DNA of 64,000 bases from Neckera pumila (GCA_963969595.1 OZ018413.1:15241711-15305710); one strand, 5' to 3'. Counted from the first letter of the stretch, positions 13,030 through 24,672 are shown. Notes: generated by a model not told the origin, from the letters alone. A program made the numbers and translations.

Positions 13030-13290
13030 TTCTCCACAAAAACAATCAATACCTTAAATGAGGCTGTTTGTTTGTTTTGTTTTGTTTTGTTTGTAGCGTG
13101 GACAACTTCCTGACCGTGTGTCCCCCAGCCGCGTGCTTGGTACCGTCGGAAAGCTGTCGCCGAGGAGGGGTGCACCGGCTTGGTTTCGTGGCGTTTGGAG
13201 CGGTGGTGCAAAAGTTATTGAATTTCAAAGTATTTATTGATTAGAAAATTAGAAAATTAGAAAATTACTTTTACTTTGATTTTGGTGGCA
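13030..13290 (+). repeat. Repeat copy paired with 25,460-25,700, GC-rich version
   Basis: A (TTTTG)n tract is followed by a GC-rich stretch (ggaaagctgtcgccgaggag, then ggggtgcacc) and by aaaattacttttacttt. The same order of features occurs at 25,460-25,700, but most CpG sites there have become TG or CA. No start codon or splice structure supports a gene. Confidence 0.55.
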
Positions 13291-14879
13291 TTCTTGCTAC
13301 TAGGAGTGGAATCGGGAATAAAACTTGTAGTGGAACTAGAAGTGGATGAAAATTAGGCCAATGGCACAAGGCCACACTAGTATTTCTTGATTTTGAGTCA
13401 AACTAACAAAATGAAAGTCATCTATTCTAGTTTCTACTCCAATTTGAATTTTGAAAAAATTCCCAATATTGCATATCTTATTGCAATTTGAAGATTGGGT
13501 GTATTTTCAATGTCTATTATTTTCTAATTATAGAATGATACAAAAATTGAGTTTACACCATGATGTTTGTCATTGTGATATACACTTATGGTGAAATTTT
13601 CAGATTTTTTGAAATATTTTTCTATTTAATATGATTTTTCTTCACTTTTTCTTCAAGAAATGAATTTTCCACCAAAAAATCTAAATTTTTTCTAAAGTAA
13701 AGAGGACATGTACTTTCATCTCTGAAAAATAAATATAATCGTTTTCATACATATCTAGTTGCAAAATGGTAGCAAATTGAGTGATGGACAGTGAGGTTTG
13801 AAATCGTAGGTCATGGGTCCGGCATTTAGGGGTTAAGAATAATTATCATATTCTGACTCTGCATGGAAGTCCGCCCTCGTGCAACATGTATAGACTTAAC
13901 AGAACATCTCTCTGGTTTAGAAGGCCACCCATTGTCGAAGCGCAGTCAGGATTCTCGGGAATTGTTTCCTTCTCCAGGAATCCGGGGGTAGGAAGATTCC
14001 TCTTCGTCTGGCCAAAAGGGCGAGGCGCAAGCCTGAAAAGCCTGAATCCTCGCGACCTTAACAAATTAAAACTTGGTCACGGACGCATCGATCTCGCGAT
14101 GGCTTGGGAAGATAGACGGGACGGAGGGTTAGAATCAGGCGCTGGGAAGGTGTCGTGGGGAGGATTGGTAGGGTGAGCAATTGTCGGTAAGCTTTGGACT
14201 GTCGGTAAGAGAAGTACAAATTGACGGAACAAGGTTGGTCTCCATGCTGCACTGGGAGCGTGTGGCATGGCGCATCGCAGTAACAGGCTTTGTGGTGAGT
14301 GATGGTCTCAGTTGAACGCACTTTTCAATTTCTCGCTGTTGGTTTTCGATTCTTGTGGGAGGAGTTGAGGGTAGGGTTTGACTCAGGCGCTGAATGGCAA
14401 GCTCAAACACTTGCACTTCCCGAAAGGATGCTTGACAGAGATATTTGTGTTTGAAATACATGTGTGGTTGGTATCACAGAAAGTCCGCCTCATGAAGCTC
14501 GTATGGTGATGTTAAGTTACTCTGCGTGAAGGCCGATTCGTGCTTGGTGTCATGTGTTGAAAGTGGTACATGGGGTTGTCAAGAGTGAATGGAGACTCTT
14601 TGTGATGCCGATTTGGATTCTCTCACCAGTGCTTCTAAAACCCTGTGGGCAGAGACCTTTGCTTTCATGCGGGGATAGTTTTCTATACTCGTAACTTACC
14701 GTTGAAGGACATGGACCAAATTGCTCCAATTATTAGACCAATACAGTAGGTGCATAGTCTGTTTCTACAGTAAACAGTGAAGTCATTCGTCGGACACTTT
14801 TACTCTACAGCGTCGTTCAACGGCTCAACGAATGTGGTTTTCTTTTTTGTTTGAATTCAATCGTATGCTCTCCTTGCAG

Positions 14880-15039
14880 GCTCGAGAGAGAAGCCAGATG
14901 GATTTACCTTGCCATTTGTGAATGTTTGCGTCAATGTCGGATTTGTGGTACTTGGGCTGAGCTTGTAATGGAAGGTCTGTTATGGCGGGGAGGGTATTTG
15001 GGGGTTTAGGATTTTGAAATCCTTACCTGGTTTTGAAAG
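14880..15039 (+). other. Conserved exon-like block, copy A
   Basis: The block is preceded by tccttgcag and ended by gaaag|gtgact, and the same boundaries exist at 35,538-35,696. One frame opens REARWIYLAICECLR but copy A hits a stop at the GTTTAG near 15,006. Most differences between copies would change amino acids, so it reads as an untranslated leader exon or a gene remnant, not as a conserved protein exon. Confidence 0.35.
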
Positions 15040-15171
15040 GTGACTTTGAATGCGGTGAAGCAGGTGGTTGCTTCTTCTCTTTGCTGGCGCATGCATAACC
15101 GTGAAAGCTCAACCTGGCTTTTAGGAACAAACCTCCTCTACCAAGCAACAATTCTTCACCGCCCTACCGAC

Positions 15172-15296
15172 AGTTGCTCACCAACGCATCGGTTTCACGA
15201 TGGTTCTTGAGGGTCGACTGAGGATTAGACTCGTGCGATTCGTAGGTGTTGCGGGAAGGATTGGTAGGGTGAGCAGTTGTCGGTAAGCTTTGAAGG
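15172..15296 (+). repeat. Leader repeat, second copy in block A
   Basis: It starts cagttgctcaccaacgcatc and ends ggattggtagggtgagcag. The first copy is at 14,070-14,220, and the block B copies are near 34,725-34,855 and 35,822-35,950. The internal duplication therefore predates the A/B duplication. Confidence 0.7.
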
Positions 15297-17412
15297 TTCT
15301 CCAAAGTTTCCGGCTTCTATACCCGTTGCATCTGAGGTCTAGTAGAAGTACATATTAGTAGGGAAGAGATGCTCATGGCATCCACCCGACAGGTTAGGGT
15401 TTGAGGTGAGCGCCTGAACGTTCAATTTCGTGTCGTTGGTTTTCAATTTATTTCGGGGAGTTAAGGCAAGCACTTGACTTGAGCATTGAAGTTCAAGGCG
15501 GTGTTTGCGTTGGAGATTCAATGTTTGGGTCGGCATTAGAAAAGACCCGTCCTTTGATCGACAAGGGTGTGTCAGTGTTAACCTTAACTTGATAGTCATT
15601 AGTTTCATGCACACTCAGATTCGAAGAAATCGGTAGTGATCGTATAGCATAAATAGATCTCATGACCAGTTGTCAATGGACTCCGGTTTTCTTCCCTGTC
15701 CACTTGACCACTTGTCTACTTACTCTTCAAGCCGCAGGTTTTGGATTGCAGACTTAAACCTAGTCTAATGGTTTTAGTACTTGCTTCTAGAAGTGTATCC
15801 CAATAGCATATTTAAAGTTGCACTTCTAGCGAGTTGTTACTGAACTTGTGAGCTGCAAAATCGAATGTGCGATGACTGATTAAAAATCTTCTCGTTGTAA
15901 TGATGGATCATCTTGGAGAGTACTCTTGCACGTTTGAGGTCTCGTTTTAGAGTAATATGAGCTTCTCTAGAATGACAATTCGAAAATCATAATTTGTTAA
16001 GCCCTGAAGGGTTAGTATTTTTGGAAGTCTGGAATGGTTTCTTTGTGATTTTGGGCAGGTTGTTGCATTTAATCATTTGTTTCTTTTTTCATTTGCTTTT
16101 TAGAGGTCCTATGCATCAATATCCGAGGGGTAGTCAAATTTCATGAAATTTATGGAATGTGCACTAAGAGGAATCTAAGTCTGTCGAAACTATTAAAAAG
16201 TGTGCATAGAAAATGTTATTTTTTATTGTGCAAATGGAAACATCTCGCAATCCTTGGTGGTAATTTTTTTAATTTTTTTCCCATTTGGACTCTTTGAACT
16301 TGGAGTGATAGTTTTGGAGTGGTTTTTAGTGAAACATTCTTGTGGTCATTTAGTGATTTGTGATCCTCTTCCTTTGTGATGCAGTTATATTCCTAAGACA
16401 AATTTTAATTGTTTTCTTTGATGTGATGATTGTAGGTGTAATTTTTCCCCTTTTGAGTTGCATTTAAAAAAGATGAATCGGCCCCTTGATGATCTATTGA
16501 GCTTGTTCCCTACATGGTTGTTGTAGCTCTGACTATGATGATTGAGGTACGTGCTATTCAATGATGATTGTTGTTTATCACATCCATTGGCCTTTTTGAA
16601 TAGCATGATGTTTCAAGTAATAGTATTGAATGTGACATGCTTTTGGGCATGTTCTTATTAGAGATTAGGTTGTGCTGAATTGTAGCCTCTCAAAGAATTG
16701 GTAGTCTTTTAATTGGGCGATGGTCGGCTTGGGGTACCCCAAAACGCTGCCTAAATATAATGTCAAGTCATTGCATTGTGTCAAACGACTTCATCTCTTA
16801 AATATAATAAAGTGTGATTTCATAAAATGTGGTTTTAGCTACCTACACTTGTAATATACCAAGAAAAAAAAATTCTCCACAATCAAAGAATTTTGAGAAT
16901 TTTTTAATGAATTTTTAGTTGAAAAAGTAAGTTTTGTCCTATGTACCTAGAATCCTTAAAAACAAGCATTTGGAATGTCAAATAATTTTATTTTAATGTC
17001 ATTTTTGGATGTGACCTACATTAAGTGGTACAATATATAAAATAATTAATTTCAAAAAAAACTCATTAGGAATATACATCTTGATCTTGTTGAGGTGCAC
17101 GTGTTTTTTGTTTAAATTTTAGGGTCTTTTTACTTGATAAAAATGACCACATTAGACAAACTTTGGAAGCCTTCAACAAAAATAAGGTAATTAGTGCATC
17201 CAAAAAGTGATACCCCAAGCCGACTATTGCCCAATTGTTTAAAGGTAATGTTAAATTGGATCCATTTTGTTAAATTGGATATAGTACATTGCTTGTGGCT
17301 TAGCTTTTGTGACATCTTAACCTTCATTAGTCTTTGTTTTGTTATAAGGGCTATCTATATACTGATATACTAAAATACTTCTTTGGGTTGAACGTGTTTC
17401 CATTCACTGCAG

Positions 17413-17490
17413 ACCAACTTTGTTGTGGAAGCATCCTTTGTAGATTTACATTTATGATACTTTGTTGGAGACCCTATACAGCAAGTCACA
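17413..17490 (+). other. Probable 5' untranslated exon part of gene A
   Basis: A conserved acceptor (cactgcag) precedes accaacttt and about 78 bases that match 38,019-38,096 before the ATG. Conservation rises at the acceptor, which suggests the leader is spliced just upstream of the start codon. Confidence 0.45.
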
Positions 17491-20400
17491 ATGGTTCATT
17501 GTTACAAACATGTCATTGATTCAGTAGAGTGTGGGCGTCAACTGGTACGAGGATCAAATGATACATCATTTCAATTGAATGAACGCCAATGCCAAATCTT
17601 GGTTGAAGAACTTGTAGAGACCAGTGCTTTTTTAGAAAAGAAGAGTGCTTGTTCTAATTTCAATGAAGGGGTGGAATGCATTATTCTCCGAAACTTGTGT
17701 TCTGCAGTTAAAAGAGCCGAGGTCTTGGTTAAGAAATGTTGTTGCAAGGATTTAGAATCATGGCTTGTGTCAGCCATGATGTTGGTAGAGGTTCAAGAAG
17801 AGTTTATGGCGATTATTTTGGATATGCACCTTTGGAGAATGTTGTTGGATTTTGCAATCACTTGTGGGAGGGGTTTATCTCGGGAGAAGAAGGTGGAGGA
17901 GATGAAGATCATGGATGAAGAATATCACCAATTGCTGAAGGACTTGCGGAGAGAGAGTCATGCATTGCAAAAAGCAGCTGTGGAAGATAAGGGGACAATC
18001 ATTTTGAGGACCGCAAGGATTGTGGACCTCCATGGATCAAAAAATGGTTTGGACTATCTTCGAGCAATTTATATGCGATCTTGGTTGACAAGTAGTGCAC
18101 CCAGTAGAGATGCAGAGTTGAAAAAGTATGAATATGTCGATCTATTGGGACAAGGAGGTTGTGGGTCTGTATTGCAAGTAAAGTGGCTAGGGGTTGATTG
18201 TGCTCTAAAAATATTGCTCGGGCAAGATGAGAAGGAAGCCACTGCCTTGAAGGGTCTATGTCATCCCAACATTATTCGATTGTTTCACTACTGGGAAGAT
18301 TGTTCTGAAGATCCTAAATCCCATTTATTGATGGAGTTGATGCCCAAAGATCTTGGTGCATATATGAGAGGTATATTGAAGGATAGGTTGTCTTTAAAGA
18401 TGCAAGTGGGAAAGGATAGTATGCCGTTTTCACTTCCTGTAGCCATTGATATCATGTATCAAATAGCACAAGCTATGCGCTATATGCATGAGAAGCATTT
18501 GACTCACCGAGACTTGAAGCCTGCCAACATTCTCGTGAAAGAGCGTCCCCAAATGGGTTTGACATGTATTGATGGTGCTGAGTATTTGGACATAAAATTG
18601 GCGGACTTTGGATTGGTCAAACCTTACAACAACACTTCCACCTTTCAAGCTCATTCGAGGAACAAGGGTACTGGAATGTATAGAGCTCCAGAGATATTTG
18701 GAAAGGACATGGCTCAAAAGCGACACTATTTACCAATGGTAGATGTTTGGAGTTTTGGAATTACGTGTGTGGAGATTTTGAGTGGAAAGGAAGCATATGT
18801 TGAATATGTTGGCAAGTCTGGGATGGATATTCCATCCATGGTATGCAATGAAGGACTTAGGCCAACTCTACCCAAACATTGCCCTCAATACTTGGCGTTT
18901 TGCATCAAGAGTTGTTTGGAGATTCAACCTTCCCGTCGACCAACTTTTGCAAGTCTTTGCAAATTGTTGAGACATGCAAAATTGTTGAGCTTGGGAGTGA
19001 CAAAGTTGGATGATAACAAGTTTTTTTTTGCATACGCCACACGAAGTGACCAAGTGCAAAGTTTGAACTTATCTCCTTTGTCTTCAAAAGCAAGGTACAT
19101 AAGACAATGGAGTTTTCTTGTGCTTTGCATTATATGATCCATTAGATTCAAAAGTTTGTTAATGCTAAAGCAATGATAATCTCTTGGGACCTGGATGAGC
19201 ATTAAGCAATTGTTACTATTATAAGCAATTGTTACTATAATACAAAGTTGTTTTAGGCTTTATGTACCTTATTATTAAGGAGTGTCATGTTAAGTAATGC
19301 TGATGCTAATGCTATATTGTACCATGAATTTCTCAAATACTGGACTATATGAATCAAATATCTATTAATGTAGCAATACGAATCGAGGGTGCCTTGTGTG
19401 ATGTTCATCCAATATCAATAAATGTAACTTGAATTCAGTGTTGCCAATGTGGCATTAGTTTAATGGCAGTGATACTCACATAAAACTTACATTTGATCAT
19501 CACCATGTACTGCATATCCCCTCATTTTACTAACGTTAACAGATCTTGAGGACTATAGGAATCAAAGGAATATCTCTCGACTTAGGATTATGAAATGTAA
19601 TGAGTATTGTCATTTTTATGATGCTTGTGCCCCCCATCGTGGGATTTTTATGCAGGGTTTCAACGTTCTTTCAATCATCATTGAAGTTCATGGGAATTGG
19701 GTCTCGTCCTGTTCCAAATATTGCAGAAGGTGAGTCACCGAGCTGGCATTTTTTTTGAAGTTGACAATTTCTATTCTAGTAATCGTGGCAGTGGGACGAA
19801 TACATTCTCCATCGTAATGACGAGGGAAGCAACTATTGTGCAGTCTTGCCTGCAGCTGCTATCATGCATGAAGTACGACTTGTTCCAACACCCTTGACTA
19901 CCGAGGACAGCCCAGAGCTCCACGAAGATATTGGTGGAGGACTAGCAACTCCAGGAAGTCTTAGTGACGGGGAACGCCAATACTCTGTAGCCTTGCCTGG
20001 AGCTGCTATTCTGCACGAAGAGGGAGTTGTTTCAACACCAATGGTTACTGAGGAAAGCCCACTGGCGGACGAGGATATTGCTGGAAGTATTGCAACTCTT
20101 GCCAATCCCACCCAGATGGTCAAATCACTCCTTGACCTTCAAGAGCCTGCGCAGCTAACTCAGGCAAGCTTGGGTAATGCAGAATCTCCCCTGGACGTCT
20201 CAGATCCAATCAAGCCTGCAATTACACCTCTTTCTGGCCGAATCTCAATGTCGATGACGAGACTCACAATGATGGGTCGAACTGAGGATGCTGTGGTGAA
20301 TCCTTTGGGAAAGCACCCGAAAAATCATTCTCGGCTGAAAAACAAGAAACCAGGTGGTGTGCTTTCCCGTATACAGGTGAGAAACTTCTTATTATGAACG

Positions 20401-22188
20401 GCTTAAGCTTTGTCTTCGTCTAATGGCTATTTGTGAATCACTTGTGTGCAGGATGATTATGTTTGATTATGCTAGCAACTGAGGTCTGGTGGTAACAAGG
20501 TTATCAGTAACCTTAGACAATGTCATCGTAACTGTTTAGGAATATCATCAAGAGAATCTTCCCCGTCACTCATGGGGAGGTACTGATGAAGGCTTTGCAT
20601 ACTGCCTCGAGTCAACCAATTTCCTTATATGTTTTTCTTGTGTAAATTATTAACAGAATTGGCTTGAGGGTAAAACTGCTGAGCCTGAACTGCCATGAAC
20701 GGCGTGAGCTTTGTCTCTTTGCGAATCACTCGTTTGCAGGATGGCTATATTTGATTACGCTAGCAACTGAGGTCTGGTGATAACGGGGTTACCATTAAGC
20801 TTAGACAAGTTCATTAATTTTTAGACGCTGTCATCAAGAGAATCTTCCCCGTCACTCATGGGGGTGGGGGTGGGGTACTGATGAAACCTTTTCTTTTCGA
20901 GTCGACCAATCTAAGTCTTTGTTTTGCTTGCGTAAACTATTAACAGGATTGGCTTGACAGCAAGAGTGCTGAGCCTGAACTACCCAATATCCGCAAAGCA
21001 GCGAGTGAAAGCAATTCTCCAGCCGCTCTTAGCTGGAACCAAAGCATCACGCTTCCCAAACCGAGTCTTCCAGCCGACCTGGAGGTCATCCGGAGATATA
21101 ATGCGTCTTCCTCGTCGAGTCCTGGGGACCGCTACAATGGCTCTCGAGAGGCAGATGGTTACCAGTTCCGAGCTCCACCTCCTGGATCCTACCAGGATGT
21201 TGTCACGGGACCATCTCCTATAAATCTCCTGATGGCAGTTATGGGAGTGAAGAGTGCTGTTAATCATTTTGCCAAGGTTCTCATCACGAGCATGAACAAA
21301 TATCCGGTGGAGCTCGAGTACCTGAAGCAGACGATTCTTCAGGAAGTGAGGGCCGACATGGACAGAGCCAACCATTGGAAGTTCTTGGTTCAAGCATTCA
21401 TTTGTAAACGGTTATTCGATGGATTCAACGCTCCAAATGGGTATTTTGGCGTAGAATACTTTGAGAATGACCAAATGACAAAGCTCATTTCCTTCGCTGA
21501 TTTCTCCAAGTTCAAGGACAAGGCATCCACCATTTCGATGCTGCTGGATTCAGACTCACCGGATGGCTCTATTCTTGGGAAGTTCTGCTTCAAGAAGTTC
21601 AAGTCCATCATTGGCGAGTTAGCCAGAAATCACCCTTTCCCCACCTACCAAAAGGAGTGGTTTGCGATCGAAAGGGAATGCCATCCGAAAACTGTGTTTT
21701 ATCAAAGCTTTCTGAAAGTTGCTGTTTCCGTTTGGTTGGTGCACAGATTGGTTCATTCGTTTGAGGAGAAGGTTGAAATGTTGATTTATGAGAAGGGTGC
21801 CAAGTTCCAGAGACAGACCATGGAATCTGTTGTCCCTGGGAGTTACGAAGAAGAGGATGAAGAGGCTGATGTGAATACCGAAGTGGGTTTCTCAGTGATT
21901 CCGGGATTTCAGGTGAGTAGAAGTGTGGTGAAGTGTGAGGTCTACCTTCGCAGCAGAAGTAGACTCACTGACATGGAGATCACTGGGAGGACCTCGACCG
22001 AGAAGACTCCTGTGAAGACCCCTAGAAACAAGACTCCGGGGAAGACCTCGAGTGGCAAAACTTCTGTGAAACCTCCCACCCCTGAGCTGCTCGTCCGCGA
22101 CAACAGCAGTTCTAGGAGCTTGCAGACGCCTGAAGGCTTCAGCAGCTCTTCACACTACGTAGACCATGTAAGCGCATCTCTACCCTAG
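17491..22188 (+). CDS. DUF1221(HeLo-like)-kinase-GIL1/IRKI fusion, copy A
   Basis: Model exons are 17,491-19,094, 19,656-19,729, 19,844-20,376 and 20,947-22,167, with junction phases 2, 1, 0 all matching (1,144 codons). Residues 1-130 match plant DUF1221 (QLNERQCQIL, then CCCKDLESWL), the HeLo-like helical domain of plant MLKL proteins. The kinase domain follows: glycine loop GQGGCG at 220-225, Lys240, HRD 339-341, DFG 372-374, APE 399-401, so it looks catalytically competent. Exon 3 is an acidic linker (to 737). Exon 4 carries a GIL1/IRKI domain at about 833-1,075 (HPKTVFYQSFLKVA, VGFSVIPGFQVSRSVV). GIL1 acts in light-dependent gravitropism and IRKI binds a receptor kinase. The last exon is uncertain: a donor at 22,167 (ccat|gtaagc) is shared with copy B, a weak acceptor would give 22,764-22,832, and read-through stops at 22,188. 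An alternative is two genes, with the second starting at the ATG at 19,690. The fusion is preferred because conservation breaks at the kinase donor. Confidence 0.72.
19844..20115 (+). repeat. In-frame 147-nt tandem repeat in linker exon of copy A
   Basis: Unit 1 (LPAAAIMHE, then PLTTEDSP) begins at 19,845 and unit 2 (LPGAAILHE, then PMVTEESP) at 19,992. Copy B has a single unit at 40,329 onward. The second unit brought along the end of the preceding intron, now read as coding sequence (SLSDGERQYSV), with its old AG acceptor at 19,989-19,990 still present and in a compatible phase. Confidence 0.8.
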
Positions 22189-23480
22189 TTTCTGAACTAA
22201 TAGTGGAATCTAGTAGTTGAAATGGAACTTTGGTGTTAACCCGAATTTGGTTTCATAGCTCTGATTTTGATGATCGGATTGTGGTTCCGTATATAATGGA
22301 GATAGCTCAAAATTACATATCTCCTGAATTAATGAATGTCATTGCATTCTTAAACCCTAAACTAATGAAGATCCCTGGAGGACCTTCTTTTGACTGGTAA
22401 TAAAATCAGGAGAGAATATATGAATCTCTTCAGTGGACCCTGTAGGGTGAAGCTTGAAAACATTGGCTCCACTAACTCCTCACGAAGTAACAGTCGATAT
22501 TAAGTTTGGCCATGGTTCAATTCAACACTCGATATTTCCTTTCATAGTTTTGGCACCACTTTCTCTTTTTGGCTCTTTTCTGTAATGCTCTGCTTTATTC
22601 TCGTTTTCGACATTGACTTGCTTTCTGAAGTGTTCACTCTCGTCGAGTTTGGCGGATGATGTGGAAGACAGACATTGTGGTGTATCCCTCATTGTGGTAC
22701 ACACTCAAATGGAAGCACAAGTGTACTTTGTTTCTCACATGACTATTGATGAATGGTGATGAGTCTCCTCTTACGAGGGTTGGAGATGACGGAAGCAGTG
22801 GCCATGTAGTCAGGGAGGCAGGTATGTTTTGAGACGCTCAACCAGAAGGCCTCATCCCTGGCAACGAAGGAAGCGTCAACGGGAGTGGTCGAAAGAACGA
22901 GCACGAACGGGACAATTTTTTGGAAACATTCCCTGGAAACAACGGTCACGGTACCACCGTATACAAAATGCCGGCACTCGTGCGTTCATCGAATCAGAGG
23001 GGTCCTAATCATACTGCTCGAGAGACAAAAGTGTCTGAAATGAGGAGACTGACAAATACCAGACGCAGCTTCCCAAGTGTGTGAGAGAGAGTACATGCAT
23101 TCAAAAATTCCTTTACATTTTCCATTTTAATAAATATGCCCGATCTTTGAGCAGATTTAGGCGTATTGCTCTAAAGTGTAGAAGTTGATCATTTTGCTTT
23201 TACTTTGTGGTTCATTTCATGAGGAGATATGCAGTGAGTCTAGCTTTGTTTTCCCATTTGTTGGTTCACCCATTTTGTAAGTGGAATGCTGATATTACAA
23301 ATCCATCAAAGTTGCAACAAGGAGGTGAAGTGTATATCATATATAATTTATAATCTATGGACGGCATGATCCGTTTGTCTTTGGGACCCCATTTGGTGTT
23401 GAAATATGTGAAGGAAGAGTGGAAACTGTTGTTCATGGAAGTAAGCTGAGAGTTGAAGTTTTAATCCTGTGGTTTCTATT
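22189..23480 (+). other. 3' region of gene A
   Basis: It aligns with 41,909-43,010 in patches and ends the block A duplication. About 220 bp (22,764-22,985) is unrelated to block B and is comparatively GC-rich; on the minus strand it is open from 22,949 to 22,743, with no recognisable family. This insertion or replacement lies exactly where copy B has its terminal coding exon. Confidence 0.5.
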
Positions 23481-23759
23481 TATGATAGTTTTTGCATGAA
23501 CTATCTTATACCATTGGGAATAGAAGACAGACACATCCATAGAATTGGAGATGGCTTACGCTATGGATCTTTGTTATAGACAGAAGTACAGAAGTAAGTA
23601 CAGATGCACAAATGTTTGTCCTCCCATAAAGAAAAGAAAAGTTAATTTGCTCATAATAATACTTTGTCTTGAGAGAATGATGCAAATTTGTGGTTTGTTG
23701 AAGCTGCTTATTAGATGTAGGATGTCGTGCTGATATGGCCTGGATCAATTTGAAGTAAC

Positions 23760-24672
23760 TTAACACCTAAAGGCCCAAGGCCTTTTTTCTACCAAAAAAC
23801 ATCCAAAAGTGCCATTTTTATAGCAAAGAGTAAAAGAAATTAAAAATATTTTTTTTGCACATCTAACCGTAGGATCTTACACCTAACTAGTATGAGAATG
23901 TGTGGAAAAAATTTCAGAATTTTTGACCACACATTGCAAGACATCTACATTTAAAAGTGAAAAAAACAAGTTTTTCAACACCTTGCGGGACTATTTTTTA
24001 TGACTGTGAACATTTTTAACTTAAATGTTTTGCACTACATAGTTTTGAGCTTTAAATCTTTATAGAAGAGAATTGAGTTGAAAGTCTAGGGGAAAAAAAA
24101 TCCAAAAAAACATTTCTTTTTATAAAACTAATTGTTGAGTAGAAGTAGGTACAAGATAGAAGGAAAATCTAAAATATTAATATCTTTTATATGCAATTAA
24201 AAAGCATAAATTCCAATGGTGAGATTGTTTTAGCAAAAAAACTTAACCATGTGGATTTTTTTTTGCAAAATTGTAAAAATTGCATTTAGAATTGAATTTT
24301 GCAAGTTATTTTTTCAGGAAGATGCTTCTAAGTGCTTGAAAAACAAGATTGTCAGTAACTTTCTTATAAAAAATCCAAATGAAATGAATCAAAGCTTTCC
24401 AAATAGAAAAAATATAATCTATAAGAAAAAAAATTAAATTAAATTAAAATTAATTTTTTTTTTGCTGACCCCTGAACGCTGTTTTGAGCTTATTTGGGCA
24501 TAATTTTTTTTCCTAGGCACCGATTGAAAAAAAAATGATATTCCCACAAAGCTTAGCAGTTTTTCTTTTATTCAAAAAACAATTCGGAAAATCACGACAA
24601 AAATTCAGCTCATATGTACCTGTCCGAAATCCCATTTGTCTCCTGAAGGGACAATGGGCTTTCAGGGATTAA
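23760..24672 (+). mobile_element. TTAACCCC-TIR element, about 0.9 kb
   Basis: It begins TTAACACCTAAAGGCCCAAG and ends in ACAATGGGCTTTCAGGGATTAA, a diverged inverted repeat of the start. Interior phrases (taggatcttac, aaaacaagattgtc, tcaaagctttcc, ggcaccgattgaaa) recur in the same order at 54,355-54,941. No coding frame longer than about 60 codons is present, so it is non-autonomous. Confidence 0.75.

Larger units (their letters stand above)
13850..17412 (+). other. Conserved upstream region of gene A
   Basis: This region aligns with the region upstream of gene B (32,465-32,600 and 34,680-38,018). Alternating conserved and diverged patches suggest promoter and non-coding leader exons. It contains two copies of an internal repeat (14,070-14,220 and 15,172-15,296) and an exon-like block with conserved splice sites at 14,880-15,039. 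Short frames here, such as one starting MAWEDRRDGG at 14,099, are not preserved intact in block B. Confidence 0.5.

Noticed and set aside
19095..19137. Kinase C-terminus as read straight through the donor (RYIRQWSF and so on)
   Set aside because: Copy B reads a different, indel-containing tail after the same AR-Y point, as expected for intron sequence.
19690..22188. A separate GIL1/IRKI gene starting at the ATG in the 74-nt exon (MGIGSRPVP)
   Set aside because: Possible, but conservation between copies begins exactly at the splice acceptor before VSTFFQSS, upstream of this ATG, and the kinase exon ends at a conserved donor of matching phase. Kept as the main alternative.
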